Part shown: in pieces, positions 21,356 through 22,491 of the stretch | How the letters are laid out: every line of letters starts with the position of its first letter | How positions within the stretch are numbered: position 1 is the stretch's first letter | Translations under genes and position numbers: made by a program | Notes under the pieces: model-generated | The model's database searches: none | Told to the model about the DNA's origin: nothing | What the model saw: only the letters and a program-made list of their open reading frames with translations | DNA from: Candidatus Methanogaster sp. UBA203 | GTDB lineage: Archaea > Halobacteriota > Methanosarcinia > Methanosarcinales > Methanogasteraceae | Direction: 5' to 3' | Assembly (NCBI GenBank): GCA_002503595.1 | Contig: DASC01000013.1 | Span: 9,086-31,576 of the forward strand | DNA: 22,491 nt

Positions 21356-21589
21356 TCATTCGATTACAAGGCGATAAAACACGAATTCGCCAGCAGTTTC
21401 GCTATCTCTCGTAATTTCTACGACGTCGCCTGCGTTTGCACTGATCTCCTTGATTGCCGGATCAACCGTCATGATCTTGGACAGTTTCTCCTTTTCGATG
21501 TTGTATCTGCTCAATACTTCCTCTGCCTCATCATCATCGAGTATCCGATGTCTCGGAACCGTTATGTGGCTGGATATGTCGAATTCTAT
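21356..21589 (-). CDS. rpoH: DNA-directed RNA polymerase subunit H (Rpo5), probable ATA start
   Basis: 77 aa when started at ATA 21589. The family pattern is clear: FDISSHITVPRHRIL, DDDEAEEVLSRYNI, KLSKIMTVDPAIKE, AGDVVEITRDS, TAGEFVFYRLVIE. RpoH is a small assembly subunit at the polymerase jaw, homologous to the C-terminal part of eukaryotic Rpb5. Upstream of the conserved region the frame runs to a TGA without any ATG, GTG or TTG. ATA at 21587-21589 is preceded by a perfect GGAGGGG (21595-21601) at 5-nt spacing and gives the normal family N-terminus, so I take it as the start. Alternatives are a CTG or ATT further upstream with no ribosome site, or a sequence error. First gene of the rpo operon as seen here. 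Confidence 0.88.
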   Translation of the reverse strand: MEFDISSHITVPRHRILDDDEAEEVLSRYNIEKEKLSKIMTVDPAIKEISANAGDVVEITRDSETAGEFVFYRLVIE

Positions 21590-21594
21590 CTGAA

Positions 21595-21601
21595 CCCCTC
21601 C
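21595..21601 (-). promoter_or_regulatory. Shine-Dalgarno GGAGGGG of rpoH
   Basis: GGAGGGG on the minus strand, 5 nt before the ATA codon that aligns with the RpoH family start. Its strength and spacing decide the unusual start choice. Confidence 0.7.
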
Positions 21602-21620
21602 ACGGAATCGTGTCGTAACG

Positions 21621-21729
21621 GAAATCGCCAGAAGCGATTTTCATCGATGCCACTGTCCGAAGGACAGGACATTAATGGATCGCCAAGAGCGATCCATCGA
21701 TGCCACAGCCTGCAAGGGCTGGGCATTAA
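21621..21729 (-). repeat. Two tandem double-hairpin units between tRNA-Lys and rpoH
   Basis: Unit 1 is 21621-21675 (55 nt) and unit 2 is 21676-21729 (54 nt). Each holds two stem-loops. Stem B: 21622-21628 with 21634-21640 (7 bp) in unit 1, and 21676-21683 with 21689-21696 (8 bp) in unit 2. Stem A inner helix: 21653-21658 with 21662-21667, and 21706-21710 with 21717-21721. Outer helix: 21647-21651 with 21668-21672, and 21700-21704 with 21722-21726. Helices differ in sequence between units but pair in both. The outer helix of unit 1 needs a G-U pair that exists only in the minus-strand RNA, which points to the strand of tRNA-Lys and rpoH. The conserved linker is TGGCATCGATG; both units begin TTAATG. 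Candidate leader RNA or small repeat element. Confidence 0.7.
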
Positions 21730-21833
21730 CGGGCTCGAAGGGATTTGAACCCTCGGCCATCGGGTTTCTGCACGCAGCAGCAACGCCGCAGGCGTTAAAA
21801 GCCCGGTGCTCTGCCTAGCTGAGCTACGAGCCC
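21730..21833 (-). tRNA. tRNA-Lys (anticodon TTT) with intron
   Basis: The acceptor stem GGGCTCG pairs with CGAGCCC, with discriminator G. D-arm GCTC-AGCTAGGCA-GAGC and T-arm GAGGG-TTCAAAT-CCCTT are complete. The anticodon loop is split: CTTTTA and A flank about 30 nt of intron (21766-21795) after position 37, the usual archaeal site. Without it the tRNA is 74 nt. The lower pair of the anticodon stem is C-A, a mismatch. No TATA box is obvious just upstream, so it may be processed from a transcript that starts before rps8e or tRNA-Arg. The CCA end is not encoded. Confidence 0.92.
21766..21795 (-). other. tRNA-Lys intron
   Basis: About 30 nt, predicted to lie between tRNA positions 37 and 38. 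On the minus strand it folds into a strong hairpin AACGCC-TGC-GGCGTT (taking one exon base) followed by a weaker CTGC/GCAG hairpin. I could not lay out a perfect bulge-helix-bulge motif, so the exact ends are uncertain by a base or two. Confidence 0.75.
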
Positions 21834-21933
21834 TTCCAAAGCTAATCATAGTGGGAATCTGGAGGACTGGAGTATCGTCGTGGTGCACCAGTGACTCAAT
21901 GCATTCATGCATAATAAGGGTTTCCTGCCGTGT

Positions 21934-22308
21934 TCATATCAACACAGCGTTGACGGCTCCTTCCTGTCCTGGCCGGTTGGTCACCTGCGCCGAGCCCAAA
22001 TTTGTCTTGATGATCGCTCCTTTTGTGATGATATTCCGCCGGGTATAGTATTGATTTGCCGGGTTTCCCTCGACGGTCTCGATGTTACATTTCTGGGTTG
22101 TGTTATCTGCTGGATTGGTCACGTTCGCTATATCGCACCGGAAGAGGCGTATCTTCTTGTTTCCGCCAAAGGTGCGTATCTTCTTGCCGCGCACCGGTGC
22201 GAGGTGGGTGTCAGCAGGTTCACGCCCCATCTCGAACTTTCGTTTTCCACGAGATCTCACGATCCTTCCGCCGCTTTCCTTGCATCTTGAAGCTCCTTGC
22301 CATTTCAT
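21934..22308 (-). CDS. rps8e: 30S ribosomal protein S8e
   Basis: 124 aa. The family pattern is unmistakable: MKWQGASRCKESGGRI at the start, GKRKFEMGREPADTHL, RTFGGNKKIRLFR, ANVTNPADN, ETVEGNPANQYYTRRNIITKG and the end GSAQVTNRPGQEGAVNAVLI. A small basic protein of the archaeal/eukaryotic small ribosomal subunit. ATG 22308 is preceded by GGAG at about 9 nt. It lies 19 nt after tRNA-Arg on the same strand and 100 nt before tRNA-Lys. Within that 100 nt I see only a palindromic ATGCAT pair (21899-21912) and no gene. Confidence 0.96.
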   Translation of the reverse strand: MKWQGASRCKESGGRIVRSRGKRKFEMGREPADTHLAPVRGKKIRTFGGNKKIRLFRCDIANVTNPADNTTQKCNIETVEGNPANQYYTRRNIITKGAIIKTNLGSAQVTNRPGQEGAVNAVLI

Positions 22309-22327
22309 GTTTTATTCTCCGTATAAG

Positions 22328-22399
22328 CGTCCCGGCCGGGACTCGAACCCGGGTCTAAGGCTCCGCAAGCCCTAAGGATATCCGCTACCACATCGGGAC
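22328..22399 (-). tRNA. tRNA-Arg (anticodon GCG)
   Basis: 72 nt, no intron. Acceptor GTCCCGA pairs with CCGGGAC over six positions (the seventh is A-C). The anticodon stem AGGGC/GCCTT encloses loop TTGCGGA with anticodon GCG (codon CGC). T-arm CCGGG-TTCGAGT-CCCGG, discriminator G. The D-arm is short but has GG in the loop. CCA is not encoded. A TATA-like element lies about 30 nt upstream. Confidence 0.92.
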
Positions 22400-22424
22400 T
22401 CGCATCACCAGTTATGCCTGTATG

Positions 22425-22433
22425 TTCTTAAAG
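22425..22433 (-). promoter_or_regulatory. TATA box upstream of tRNA-Arg
   Basis: On the minus strand this reads CTTTAAGAA, centred about 30 nt before the tRNA 5' end, as expected for an archaeal promoter. It may drive tRNA-Arg, rps8e and perhaps the genes beyond. In the remaining bases to the window end I see no gene. Confidence 0.6.
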
Positions 22434-22491
22434 GTTATCTGACCACCCGTACCAGCGAGGTCAAAAAATAGGCTCTCTGGTAATTCGAGTT

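Noticed and set aside
21621..21729. CRISPR array or box C/D small RNA
   Set aside because: Only two units, both with hairpins and no spacers of constant size; no convincing pair of C (RUGAUGA) and D (CUGA) boxes at the right distances.
21730..21833. tRNA-Lys 3' end as an attachment site of an integrated element
   Set aside because: No second copy of the tRNA 3' end is seen in the window, and no integrase; flanking genes are housekeeping.
21586..21912. Minus-strand ORF of 108 codons over tRNA-Lys
   Set aside because: It runs through the tRNA, its intron and the hairpin repeats; it is a chance frame.
21899..21912. ATGCAT-TC-ATGCAT palindrome between rps8e and tRNA-Lys
   Set aside because: Short and self-palindromic hexamers; nothing ties it to a regulator or a promoter.

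Overview
The window reads as a euryarchaeal chromosome of the methanogen or ANME (anaerobic methane oxidiser) type. RNA polymerase subunit B is split into B'' and B'. There is an S8e ribosomal protein, an archaeal Dph2, an intron-containing tRNA-Lys, archaeal TATA boxes (one placed for a leaderless transcript), and many secreted proteins with PGF-CTERM-like archaeosortase anchors. I cannot name the genus.

Layout. (1) 1-3420, plus strand: four secreted, membrane-anchored surface proteins. The first is cut by the window edge and carries PEGA-like and PKD-like domains. The last two are tandem paralogues. (2) 3429-4623: a JAMM/MPN metalloprotease-like protein followed by a winged-helix-like protein. 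(3) 4636-14164: a tandem array in which a surface-protein gene alternates with a P-loop ATPase of the archaeal PF01637/STAND-like type. Four surface-ATPase units (A-D) are followed by one surface gene (E). Junctions alternate strictly between 4-nt and 8-nt overlaps. Two of the five surface genes have collapsed to short ORFs but keep their signal peptide and coupling overlaps. (4) 14196-16238: a large VIT + von Willebrand A surface protein with a PGF-CTERM tail, followed by a decayed surface-gene relic. (5) 16513-17993: a zinc-ribbon protein coupled to dph2. (6) 18030-22399, minus strand: tRNA-Arg(GCG), rps8e, tRNA-Lys(TTT) with an intron, two double-hairpin repeats, rpoH, rpoB2 and rpoB1. No rpoA1 follows rpoB1; the locus meets dph2 convergently.

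How the genes may work together. Intact surface genes in the array have a variable extracellular front (LamG, DUF2341 plus a lectin-like stretch, or an unrecognised domain), then a DUF11-like domain, a conserved beta module and a PGF-CTERM anchor. The four ATPases fall into two types by their middle segment, and the type follows the front domain of the preceding surface gene. ATPase C-termini are shuffled across types, so recombination is active. My reading (inference) is a recombining family of cell-surface binding proteins, each with a translationally coupled cytoplasmic NTPase. The molecular role is unknown.

Other points worth a look: rpoH lacks an ATG/GTG/TTG start and seems to start at ATA behind a strong Shine-Dalgarno. 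The two hairpin units before rpoH differ in sequence while keeping their pairing.
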